Notes under the pieces: model-generated
Told to the model about the DNA's origin: nothing
Databases searched by the model: none
What the model saw: only the letters and a program-made list of their open reading frames with translations
Part shown: piece after piece, positions 7,737 through 14,763 of the stretch
How positions within the stretch are numbered: the stretch's first letter is position 1
Layout: every line of letters begins with the position of its first letter
Source of the DNA: Flavobacterium sp. UBA6203
GTDB lineage: Bacteria; Bacteroidota; Bacteroidia; Flavobacteriales; Flavobacteriaceae
Direction: 5' to 3'
Length of the DNA stretch: 25,184 nucleotides
NCBI GenBank assembly: GCA_002421645.1
Contig: DIST01000028.1
Span: 1-25,184 of the forward strand
Made by a program: the position numbers and the translations under genes

Positions 7737-9098
7737 CTAATTATTTAAAAACTCTAATGGATAAAACGTTTCATAACCTTTCGAATTCAAATCACGAATA
7801 ATGTATTTATCAATTCCGGCTTCTTGAATAATGAAATCATCAGCTTTTTGCGTTTTTACTAATTTGTAAAGCGACATATCTACTAAAACTCCATTTTGAA
7901 TGATATAAAACTCAGGCGTTTCAGAAAAAATCCAGTACATTCCTGTTGGGGATGTTAACTCTTCCATACTATACCATTCCCCTACTTTAACCTCATCATT
8001 GTAGAAGTTTTTCAACAATAACGATTTCTTAAAAAGGATATCATAAACTAAAATGTCATTTTTACTTTTTACCGCTTCTACATCATTAGTAATTTCCTCT
8101 CCGTTAGCATCTTTAATTGTAAAAGTGTTCCCTTCATTTTTCATGATTTTATAGGTTGAAATGGTTAACGCTTTTAAATCATCTAAAGCTTTATTTAATT
8201 CTTCGCCTGTTACTTCATTGAAAGTATAACTCACTTCATAAGAAGGTGATTTAGGCTCATATTGTTTTACAAAATTTACTTCAAAATCTGCACTACCTTC
8301 TGTTTTTCCATTAGCATAAGTTACTTTCGCAAAAGTGAAGTAATTGGTATCGGGCATTCCGTCAAAACCTTGCTGAATGACTCTTGATTTTAGTACATTC
8401 CCTTTTGCATCATAAACGTAATTGTTTTTCCAAGTTTCACCATCTGAAGTTTGAGATACTTCGTTACCCAATTTATCATAAGTATAAGATGATTCTCCTC
8501 TAAAAGTATCGTTAATCAACAATTCTCTTATCATAAAACCATTTTTAAACCATTGCTCATATGTGCCTTGTTCAGTTTCATTATAACAATTATTTGTTTT
8601 TTTATAATATGTTCCTGATGCTGTATAATTACTGTAAGCTACCCTTCCTACTAAAGCTCCATCTTCATACAACATTTCTTTACTAAGATTTCCTTTTTTA
8701 TCATATTCATAGATACTTCTAGCATTAGAATCACCTTCTTTAATTCTTTCTACAATTTTTCCGTTGTTATAAATAAACTTTTCCGTTGTTTTTATATTTG
8801 AACTTACTGTTTCAATACTTTCTAGTTGCCCATTTTTATAATTGAATGTATTAACACTTTCTACATAAATAAAGTAATTCATCATGGTTTCAATTTTCGT
8901 AACCAATCCTTTGTTTAAGTAAATTGTTTTTTTACTGCACATTTGGTATTTATTTTGAGCGGCGTCAAAATAAAATTCTTGTGTTTCATATTTTGTTACA
9001 TCCGAAGTTAAATTGTTATCAATTGCTTTATATTTTGCAATTTGTGCATTTGAAAACCCAACAAATAATACTGCTAATAATGTGAATATATTTTTCAT
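7737..9098 (-). CDS. Secreted YD-repeat-like protein (paralog D)
   Basis: This is a 453-residue exported protein of unknown function and the first of the four paralogs in transcription order. A signal peptide is visible (MKNIFTLLAVLFVGFSNAQ). YD-like units include YEYDKKGNLSKEM, YTYDKLGNEVSQT and YVYDAKGNVLKSR. The paralog signature appears as NGKTEGSADF at about 265, followed by a more charged central stretch. The C-terminal domain carries TSPTGMYWIF and ends in FYPLEFLNN. It begins 11 bases after the beta-barrel gene, so the two are almost certainly co-transcribed. Pairing with an outer-membrane protein hints at surface or periplasmic location. Confidence 0.82.
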   Translation of the reverse strand: MKNIFTLLAVLFVGFSNAQIAKYKAIDNNLTSDVTKYETQEFYFDAAQNKYQMCSKKTIYLNKGLVTKIETMMNYFIYVESVNTFNYKNGQLESIETVSSNIKTTEKFIYNNGKIVERIKEGDSNARSIYEYDKKGNLSKEMLYEDGALVGRVAYSNYTASGTYYKKTNNCYNETEQGTYEQWFKNGFMIRELLINDTFRGESSYTYDKLGNEVSQTSDGETWKNNYVYDAKGNVLKSRVIQQGFDGMPDTNYFTFAKVTYANGKTEGSADFEVNFVKQYEPKSPSYEVSYTFNEVTGEELNKALDDLKALTISTYKIMKNEGNTFTIKDANGEEITNDVEAVKSKNDILVYDILFKKSLLLKNFYNDEVKVGEWYSMEELTSPTGMYWIFSETPEFYIIQNGVLVDMSLYKLVKTQKADDFIIQEAGIDKYIIRDLNSKGYETFYPLEFLNN

Positions 9099-9109
9099 AA
9101 TAAATCGAT

Positions 9110-9814
9110 TTAAAAATTATATTGAGCACCAAAACCAACTTGACTGGTTTTAAATGAAGAAGTTCCGCCATTTGCATTTGTCCAAGAATATTTACCAAAA
9201 TCAAACATGGCATTTACAATCCATTTATCGCTATCAGAACGATAAATTTGTGGTTGAAATCCCCAACCAAAATAGCGCATAGTTCTATTAACAGTTTGAT
9301 CGTTAAAATCATACTCATCTACATAAGCGGTTTCTGTAATTTTACCAAAACCAACACCATAGTCAAAATGCAAGCTACTGATTGATGAAACTAGAGCAAT
9401 TCCAATTGGAAGCTCTATTGCAAAAGGTAAATTTTTAGGCATAATTTTTTCAAGTCCGTCAAAAACATCCCCTTGAAAACTTAGTGGATAAATACGAGCT
9501 TTTAAATTAGGGACAGACACTTTTAATTCGGTTAAAGCATCATTAGATAAAAAATTAGCCCAATCTTGTCCTGCAACTCCTGCTATTTTTATCCCAAATT
9601 TTGTAGATTTATTATATGACAAATGATATCCTACTTCCGATTGAAGTAATATTTGCATTGATTTTCCTTTACCCGCTACATTGCCTAAATCGCCTCCAGG
9701 CTTTGAAAAGGAAGTCCCAAAATTAAATTTTACAGATAAATTACTTTCTTTCTCTTGAGCAATAGCAGAGTTAAATAGAAAATAAGCTAGAAATAATAAT
9801 CCTATTTTTTTCAT
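9110..9814 (-). CDS. Outer-membrane beta-barrel protein
   Basis: This is a 234-residue predicted outer-membrane protein. It has a Sec signal peptide (MKKIGLLFLAYFLFNSAIAQ), alternating hydrophobic strands with many Gly and aromatic residues, and a C-terminal phenylalanine (SQVGFGAQYNF), the usual signature for BAM-mediated insertion. The length suits an 8- to 10-strand barrel. No specific substrate can be named. It is the promoter-proximal gene of the operon that continues into YD paralogs D, C and B. Its upstream region holds an 18-bp palindrome shared with the neighbouring two-component operon, so it is probably controlled by that system. Confidence 0.82.
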   Translation of the reverse strand: MKKIGLLFLAYFLFNSAIAQEKESNLSVKFNFGTSFSKPGGDLGNVAGKGKSMQILLQSEVGYHLSYNKSTKFGIKIAGVAGQDWANFLSNDALTELKVSVPNLKARIYPLSFQGDVFDGLEKIMPKNLPFAIELPIGIALVSSISSLHFDYGVGFGKITETAYVDEYDFNDQTVNRTMRYFGWGFQPQIYRSDSDKWIVNAMFDFGKYSWTNANGGTSSFKTSQVGFGAQYNF

Positions 9815-9860
9815 AATTTCTTCAGAATTAGTTACACATTTTTTGTTCTTAATTATGAAG

Positions 9861-9908
9861 TAAAATTATGCTGTAGCAGTACGTAAAGAAATACGAAGAA
9901 ATTCGTAT
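9861..9908 (-). promoter_or_regulatory. Promoter and palindromic operator of the beta-barrel/YD-repeat operon
   Basis: On the minus strand a -7-like TAATTTTA lies at 9868-9861. The palindrome read on the plus strand as ATACGAAGAAATTCGTAT (9891-9908) has 7-bp perfect arms. It starts 23 bp from the -7 element, where a -33 box would otherwise be weak (TTC instead of TTG). A further half-site, TACG, occurs at 9880-9883. The same 18-bp element with the same 23-bp spacing lies upstream of the gene at 12697-12972. This is the arrangement expected for an activator bound next to RNA polymerase; the LuxR-type regulator at 10090 is the obvious candidate, by inference. Confidence 0.68.
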
Positions 9909-9969
9909 ATTGATTAAATTATCGAAAATTGAGTATCATTAAAAAATTCTTTTCTATAGTTCTCGATAC

Positions 9970-10010
9970 ATTTTTTAAGAGTAAAAATTAGCATTTTCAC
10001 TCTTAAAAAT
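9970..10010. terminator. Long AT-rich hairpin downstream of the response regulator gene
   Basis: Two arms of 18-19 bp (9970-9988 and 9993-10010) are complementary apart from one extra T and one position that is a G-U pair on the minus strand, with a 4-base loop. The hairpin lies about 80 bp after the stop of the response regulator gene and before the next minus-strand promoter. It probably ends the two-component operon transcript. It lacks a proper U-tract, so it may instead be a transcript-stabilising structure. The rest of the 9815-10089 gap holds only the promoter/operator described separately. Confidence 0.5.
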
Positions 10011-10089
10011 CACTCGAGGTGACGGCAGTGTAACTACAAATTAAATAACAAATAGAAAAATTAAAAATTTGCGATAATAACTTTTCGGA

Positions 10090-10737
10090 TTATATTAACT
10101 TATTATTTTTCGCTTTTTGAATGGCTTCTAATTTATTATGCACTTGAAGTTTAGTGTAAATATTCTCTACATGTTTGCGAATCGTTCCTGGTGATAGAAA
10201 CAAGTTTTCGGCAATGGCGTTGTATTTTAATCCTTTGCTTAATTGTTCTAATACTTCAATTTCTCTTGAAGTTAAACTAATTTCTTCTTTGGCAATGGAA
10301 TCATCAAAAACTAAAGGTTCGCGTAATAACTTGAGTGTTTTTAATGCAATGGAAGGTGTCATTCCTGCGCCACCTGATAAAGTTTCTTGAATTCCGTTAT
10401 ACAATTCTTGTGGATTGACTTCTTTTAAAAAATAACCATCGGCTCCAGCTTTTATGGCTTTGAAAATATTTTCATCATTATCAAAAACCGTTAGCATAAT
10501 GATTTTGATTTGCGGAAATTTTGACTTGATGATTGCCGTTGCTTCAATACCATTCATTTTTGGCATTTCGATATCCATCAGAATTAAATCGAGGTTGTGA
10601 TTTTTTTCTAACTTTTCAATGATATCTTGACCATGAATGGCTTTCATTCGGACCTCAACATCTGCAAAAAAACTCAATTTATCTTGAATGGTTTTTTGTA
10701 GAAAAGTATTATCGTCAACTATAGCAATTCGAATCAT
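10090..10737 (-). CDS. NarL/LuxR-family response regulator
   Basis: This is a 215-residue cytoplasmic DNA-binding response regulator. The receiver domain (residues 1-120) shows the acidic pair Asp8/Asp9, phospho-acceptor Asp55 in LILMDIEMP, Thr83 and Lys105. The C-terminal LuxR-type helix-turn-helix (about 152-212) has LTSREIEVLEQLSKGLKYNAIAENL followed by the recognition helix region SPGTIRKHVENIYTKL. It starts three bases after the sensor kinase stop, so the two form a cognate pair. Its likely targets are the two matching 18-bp palindromes at 9891-9908 and 13021-13038, one of which lies before its own operon. That assignment is inferred from position and symmetry. Confidence 0.93.
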   Translation of the reverse strand: MIRIAIVDDNTFLQKTIQDKLSFFADVEVRMKAIHGQDIIEKLEKNHNLDLILMDIEMPKMNGIEATAIIKSKFPQIKIIMLTVFDNDENIFKAIKAGADGYFLKEVNPQELYNGIQETLSGGAGMTPSIALKTLKLLREPLVFDDSIAKEEISLTSREIEVLEQLSKGLKYNAIAENLFLSPGTIRKHVENIYTKLQVHNKLEAIQKAKNNKLI

Positions 10738-10740
10738 CGT

Positions 10741-12660
10741 TTATTTGTTTAGTAAAATTGTAATATGAGTTCCTTTGTCAAGTTCTGAATTAATTTTGAA
10801 AACGCCACCAATTTCTTCGATACGTTTTTGCATGTTTACAATGCCGTTTCCTAAATCGATTGTATCGATATCAAAACCTTTTCCGTTATCTGAAATTTCA
10901 ATTGTAATTCCATTTTCATTTGGTTTTACTTGAACCGACACTTCGGTTGCATCAGCATATTTAATAGCGTTATTCACAGCTTCTTGAATCGTTCTATACA
11001 AATTAACACCTTCTAAAGAGGAAAATTTGCTGTTTTTCAAGCTATCATTAACCAAAAAATTAAACTTTGTATTTTCTTTAGCCGATTGTGCTTTTTCTAT
11101 AAAGTTATAAATTCTAGAACTTAAATCCTCAAACGTAAATTCGCTAGCATTCATCGCCCAAATGGTGTCGCGAAGTTCTACAATAGTAGTTTTCGTAAAA
11201 TCACTAATCTTGGTCAAGTGATTTTTAATTGAATTCTCCATCGTTGGAAATCCGAATTTCAAATTTTCTACCGAAGAAATAATAAACGTTAATTGCGCTC
11301 CAATATTATCATGTAAATCTCTAGAAATCGCCAAACGTTGTTCATGTAATTTATTTTGATTTTCGATTTGGGCAATAGCCGATTGCAATTCAAATTCTTG
11401 CTTTTGCTGTACATTTTTCAAACGTTGTTGGCGGTAAATTAAAAATCCAACAATCGCAATAAAAAAGGCTAATAGCGAAAGAATAATAATGGTTGTGGTT
11501 TTCTTTTTAGCTTCTGCTTCTTTTTGTAACAGTTGCTTTTCTTTTTCGGCGGTTTGGTATTTGGTTTCTAATTCTGCTGTTTGTTCTAAGACAGATGATT
11601 TCAATTTATCATCTTTCAAATTGGTGTATTGATTAAAATAAAAAGCACTGCTGTCTTTCATTTCTTGATACAAACAAACAAGCGTTAATTTTTTGTAGGT
11701 TTCTAATAAATATCGGTCAGACTCGTATTCTTTGTGAATCTTTTTAACTTGCAACAACAGTTCGTATGCTTCGCGATATTTTTTTTGTTGAATGAAATCT
11801 TCTGATTTTGATAACATCACATTCGTTTGCTCAATTTCAGAATTTAATTCTTTTAAAAGTTTCTCTGAAATTTGGTAATACTTTTTAGCGCTTTCCGAAT
11901 TTCCTTTTGCGGAATGAACAGCACCAATTCGCTGATTTAAAGTTGAAATTCCTAGATTATCTTTGCACGATTTACAATATTCAAGACTTGTTTTGTATGA
12001 ATTCAAGCCTTTTAAAGTGTCTTTTTTATCCAAATACACATCGCCAAGAGAAAGATAAGTGTGACACAAACCTTGTTGCATATTATTCTTTTTCAAAAAA
12101 TCGGTTGATTCTTCCAAATATTCGATGGCTTTTGGAAAGTTCTTCATTTCATAGAAAATCAAACCTAGATTCCCTTTTGTCAAGCTTACAATTGTATCGT
12201 TTTTGCCATCAAAATATTGAATTGCTTCTATAAAATATTTGGTAGCCGGCACATAATCTTGCTTGCTTGCCAATACATTTCCGATATTAATTTTTGCTTT
12301 AGCAACGCCTTCAAAATCTTTATTAGCAGATCTAATTTGGATTGCTTTTTGATAATTTTCTTCTGATTTTTTGAAGTTCTCTTTGCGCAAATAAACACCT
12401 CCTAAATTAGAATAACATTGAGAAATCAGTTGATGTTTTTTCGTTTTCTGGGAGAACAATAATGCTTTTTCTCCATAAACTAAAGCAGAGTCAAGAGAAA
12501 CATCGATATAATCCCAAGTTAAATCAGAATATATTTGGGTAGTTCTTTCTAGATTAGGTTTTGATTTTAATTCTTTTTTTAACGTTGCGATATGTTGTTG
12601 CAAATCTTGCGCATAAACAAAATAGCAATTTAGTAACAAAAAGAAAAGTATTTTTTTCAT
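10741..12660 (-). CDS. TPR-containing sensor histidine kinase (HisKA_3 / HPK7 type)
   Basis: This is a 639-residue membrane sensor kinase. A signal peptide (MKKILFFLLLNCYFVYAQ) is followed by a periplasmic TPR region of about 360 residues, with units such as CYSNLGGVYLRKENFKKSEENY. A coiled stretch precedes a single transmembrane helix at about 389-411 and a juxtamembrane coil. The DHp helix carries phospho-acceptor His450 in RDLHDNIGAQL. The C-terminal HATPase_c domain has NNAIKYAD, ISDNGKGFD and LGNGIVNMQKRI. TPR sensors of this type are frequent in Bacteroidetes; the ligand is unknown, and a protein or peptide partner is plausible because TPRs bind protein. The small membrane-protein gene 36 bp upstream is probably in the same operon. 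Confidence 0.92.
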   Translation of the reverse strand: MKKILFFLLLNCYFVYAQDLQQHIATLKKELKSKPNLERTTQIYSDLTWDYIDVSLDSALVYGEKALLFSQKTKKHQLISQCYSNLGGVYLRKENFKKSEENYQKAIQIRSANKDFEGVAKAKINIGNVLASKQDYVPATKYFIEAIQYFDGKNDTIVSLTKGNLGLIFYEMKNFPKAIEYLEESTDFLKKNNMQQGLCHTYLSLGDVYLDKKDTLKGLNSYKTSLEYCKSCKDNLGISTLNQRIGAVHSAKGNSESAKKYYQISEKLLKELNSEIEQTNVMLSKSEDFIQQKKYREAYELLLQVKKIHKEYESDRYLLETYKKLTLVCLYQEMKDSSAFYFNQYTNLKDDKLKSSVLEQTAELETKYQTAEKEKQLLQKEAEAKKKTTTIIILSLLAFFIAIVGFLIYRQQRLKNVQQKQEFELQSAIAQIENQNKLHEQRLAISRDLHDNIGAQLTFIISSVENLKFGFPTMENSIKNHLTKISDFTKTTIVELRDTIWAMNASEFTFEDLSSRIYNFIEKAQSAKENTKFNFLVNDSLKNSKFSSLEGVNLYRTIQEAVNNAIKYADATEVSVQVKPNENGITIEISDNGKGFDIDTIDLGNGIVNMQKRIEEIGGVFKINSELDKGTHITILLNK

Positions 12661-12696
12661 TTATTTTAGGGAAATATGATTTATAAAATTAACGAA

Positions 12697-12972
12697 TTAT
12701 TTGATAGATAATAATTTAAATAATTCTTTTTGTAACAAAATTATTTCATCACTTAATTTTTTTACATCTGATTTGTATTTATTTTGATGTTCAGAAATAA
12801 TAGTTATTTTTTGATTTAAGTTCTGCTGTTTTATCAACATTAATTCAATAACATATTTTAGATGACTCATCTTTTCTTTATGAATTATAACTGCTCTTCT
12901 TTGAAAATAAAGCATTAATAAAACGATTAATAATAAAGTACTTATTGCTAAAACTATTAAATCAGTATTCAT
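12697..12972 (-). CDS. Small membrane protein with C-terminal coiled coil
   Basis: This is a 91-residue protein I do not recognise. It has one N-terminal hydrophobic helix (about residues 4-23, VLAISTLLLIVLLMLYF) followed by basic residues (QRR), suggesting the tail lies in the cytoplasm. The remaining 65 residues are highly charged with heptad-like Leu/Ile spacing, consistent with a coiled coil. It is the first gene of the operon leading into the histidine kinase and response regulator. The shared 18-bp palindrome and a -7-like element precede it. A role as accessory subunit or modulator of the kinase is an inference from position. The ATG at 12972 is the only good start. Confidence 0.72.
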   Translation of the reverse strand: MNTDLIVLAISTLLLIVLLMLYFQRRAVIIHKEKMSHLKYVIELMLIKQQNLNQKITIISEHQNKYKSDVKKLSDEIILLQKELFKLLSIK

Positions 12973-12990
12973 AAATTATTAAATTAATTA

Positions 12991-13038
12991 CAAAATTGAC
13001 TTAATAATCATTTAAAAGCAATACGTAAAAAATCGTAT
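12991..13038 (-). promoter_or_regulatory. Promoter and palindromic operator of the two-component operon
   Basis: On the minus strand a -7-like CAATTTTG (12998-12991) differs from TAnnTTTG by one base. The 18-bp palindrome, plus-strand ATACGTAAAAAATCGTAT (13021-13038), starts exactly 23 bp from it and replaces the -33 box (TGC where TTG is expected). It matches the palindrome at 9891-9908 at 15 of 18 positions with identical spacing. It fits autoregulation by the LuxR-type regulator of this operon. Confidence 0.66.
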
Positions 13039-13041
13039 AAA

Positions 13042-14187
13042 TCACTTAAAAGGATGTCTTTGCTGCCAATGTAGTTCTGGCTCCAAATTTTTAAAGATTC
13101 TACCAATAAATTTATTAATCAATTTATTGTTATGATAAATGAAACCTGACATTTCAACTGGTGTTGCACCGATAGAACTTTTAATTTCAAGAGCTGTTCT
13201 ACCAAAAATAATTCGCTTGAAACTATGTTCTATCCCATATTCGGTCATATTATACAACATATTTAAGTACAACATATTTTCTTTCTGAATATGTTCGTTA
13301 TATCCTAAGAAATAGGTTTCAAGAGTTTTATCATTTAGTAACAACGTGTGAAATCCAACCAATTCATCATTCAAAAAATAACCAAAAATCTGAAATCGAT
13401 TCCCGCATTGCCCTTTTAGAGTTGAAAAGTGATTTTTGGACAAGAAAAACGTATTAAAAGGAGCATTTTTGGCTACATAATGATACAATTCGTATACCTG
13501 TTCTTCATTTTGAAGTACTTCTTCATAGGACAGATTCTTCACTAGAATTCCATCGAATTTTTTACGGGCTCTTTTAAATTGGTCACGGTATTTTTTTGAA
13601 AGAGCCGCAACATAATCATCTATTGATTTCCATTTTTCATCTAAATAAAAAATCATGTTGGGTTGCGTATTAAATTCGTATACGTTAGAAAAACGATACT
13701 TCTTCAATTCAACCGAACAATGATCATAAAAATCTTTGAAAGAAACTAAGTGAATATTTATTCCTTTTTTCTTAAAATACAATGTTATTTCATCAGCACT
13801 TTGCAAAAGAATTTCACTTATGTGATTAAAATGGATATCTTTTGAAAAAACATAACCATTTTGACCTGTAATCATGTTATTGCCTAAAAACAAAGTATGA
13901 GATGCAAAGTTTTTGAAGATAAAATTTCTAATTAATGTCTTAAAACATTTATCACGTTCTCCAAAGGATTCTAATTTATTCAAATCTAAATATTGCGCCA
14001 AAGAAACGCCAATTAATTCTGAATTTTCAAAAATACCAATATAAAAGCACTCCATATTTACTGGAGCTGAACGTTCCAATACAGATAGATAAGGAGTTTG
14101 AAGAAATACATTACTCTGAGCTACTACGTCCCAAAGCGTTGGTAAATCTTTAACCGAATTGTATATTTTAAATGAAATTTTGTCCAA
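13042..14187 (-). CDS. GNAT-superfamily protein of the FemAB / BioF2-like acyltransferase group
   Basis: This is a cytoplasmic protein of about 381 residues with the two-lobed GNAT fold typical of FemAB-like and Acetyltransf_6 proteins. The diagnostic stretch is AALSKKYRDQFKRARKKFD, followed by a C-terminal acyltransferase lobe with FGYFLNDELVGFHTLLLNDKTLETYFLGYN. Members transfer amino-acyl or acyl groups to cell-wall precursors, lipids or unknown acceptors; no substrate can be assigned. An open frame extends to a GTG at 14208, but that codon overlaps a perfect promoter -7 element, so it cannot be the start. TTG at 14187 (protein beginning DKISFKIYNS after the initiator) is the best candidate; a downstream ATG would remove conserved sequence. 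Confidence 0.72.
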   Translation of the reverse strand: MDKISFKIYNSVKDLPTLWDVVAQSNVFLQTPYLSVLERSAPVNMECFYIGIFENSELIGVSLAQYLDLNKLESFGERDKCFKTLIRNFIFKNFASHTLFLGNNMITGQNGYVFSKDIHFNHISEILLQSADEITLYFKKKGINIHLVSFKDFYDHCSVELKKYRFSNVYEFNTQPNMIFYLDEKWKSIDDYVAALSKKYRDQFKRARKKFDGILVKNLSYEEVLQNEEQVYELYHYVAKNAPFNTFFLSKNHFSTLKGQCGNRFQIFGYFLNDELVGFHTLLLNDKTLETYFLGYNEHIQKENMLYLNMLYNMTEYGIEHSFKRIIFGRTALEIKSSIGATPVEMSGFIYHNNKLINKFIGRIFKNLEPELHWQQRHPFK

Positions 14188-14207
14188 GGTAAAATAAAAT
14201 CGCCCCA

Positions 14208-14215
14208 CAAATGTA
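14208..14215 (-). promoter_or_regulatory. Promoter -7 element of the GNAT-family gene
   Basis: TACATTTG on the minus strand matches TAnnTTTG exactly. It lies 20 bp before the TTG start at 14187 and rules out the overlapping upstream GTG start. No clear -33 TTG is present at 19 bp. Confidence 0.6.
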
Positions 14216-14244
14216 GAGCGATTCCTTTATAAATAAATGTTAAA

Positions 14245-14721
14245 TTATTTCCAGCCACAGATAATAGCACCCATCAATGTCATTACAACAATCCAATAAC
14301 CAGAAGTTACAGCTGCATATTTGAATGTTTTTTGTTCAAATAAAGAATTGATTGCTACAGTAGGCACTACAATAAACAAAGCAGCAAACAAACCATGTAA
14401 TGCACCATGTCCAAAAGTTCTAAACATATGCCCATGAACTTGCATGTAAGCTAAAAAAGCCTCATCTTTTTCATTTCCACCTGCTAATTGTAAGGCTCCA
14501 ATTTGATGAATCACTAATGTAGGCATCATGAAAGCCAACATAAAAGCAAAAACAAATGTTAATCCGAAGATTTTTGCCATGTTTCCTTTTTGAGCTTTTT
14601 CTTCTGTCATTCCAGTTTCATTCATCCAAATCGTTCCGAAAACTTTAGGATTGTACCAAATAAATCCAACAACAAAACTTGAGAGTGCTGCTACTAATAT
14701 AGCTAAATAATTCATTTCCAT
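14245..14721 (-). CDS. DUF1761 family integral membrane protein
   Basis: This is a 158-residue protein with four predicted hydrophobic helices (about residues 5-24, 50-70, 103-125 and 133-155). It matches the DUF1761 pattern: an N-terminal helix ending in VVGFIWYNPKVFGTIWM, a short amphipathic segment (TEEKAQKGN), and a late helix with GALHGLFAALFIVVP. The family has no established function; a role in the inner membrane is all that can be said. ATG at 14721 gives MEMNYLAI; the second ATG two codons later is equally possible. It has its own -7 element 28 bp upstream and is probably transcribed alone. Confidence 0.85.
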   Translation of the reverse strand: MEMNYLAILVAALSSFVVGFIWYNPKVFGTIWMNETGMTEEKAQKGNMAKIFGLTFVFAFMLAFMMPTLVIHQIGALQLAGGNEKDEAFLAYMQVHGHMFRTFGHGALHGLFAALFIVVPTVAINSLFEQKTFKYAAVTSGYWIVVMTLMGAIICGWK

Positions 14722-14748
14722 ACTAATATAGTTTATTGGTTAGTATAT

Positions 14749-14756
14749 CAAAAATA
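14749..14756 (-). promoter_or_regulatory. Promoter -7 element of the DUF1761 gene
   Basis: TATTTTTG on the minus strand matches TAnnTTTG exactly and lies 28 bp before the ATG at 14721, in the 42-bp gap after the galactanase gene. The -33 position is not recognisable. Confidence 0.5.
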
Positions 14757-14763
14757 AGAAAAT

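Noticed and set aside
4222..9098. Rhs-type polymorphic toxin and immunity cluster
   Set aside because: The proteins are only 268-453 residues, have Sec signals, share a common C-terminus instead of variable toxin tips, and have no immunity-like small genes.
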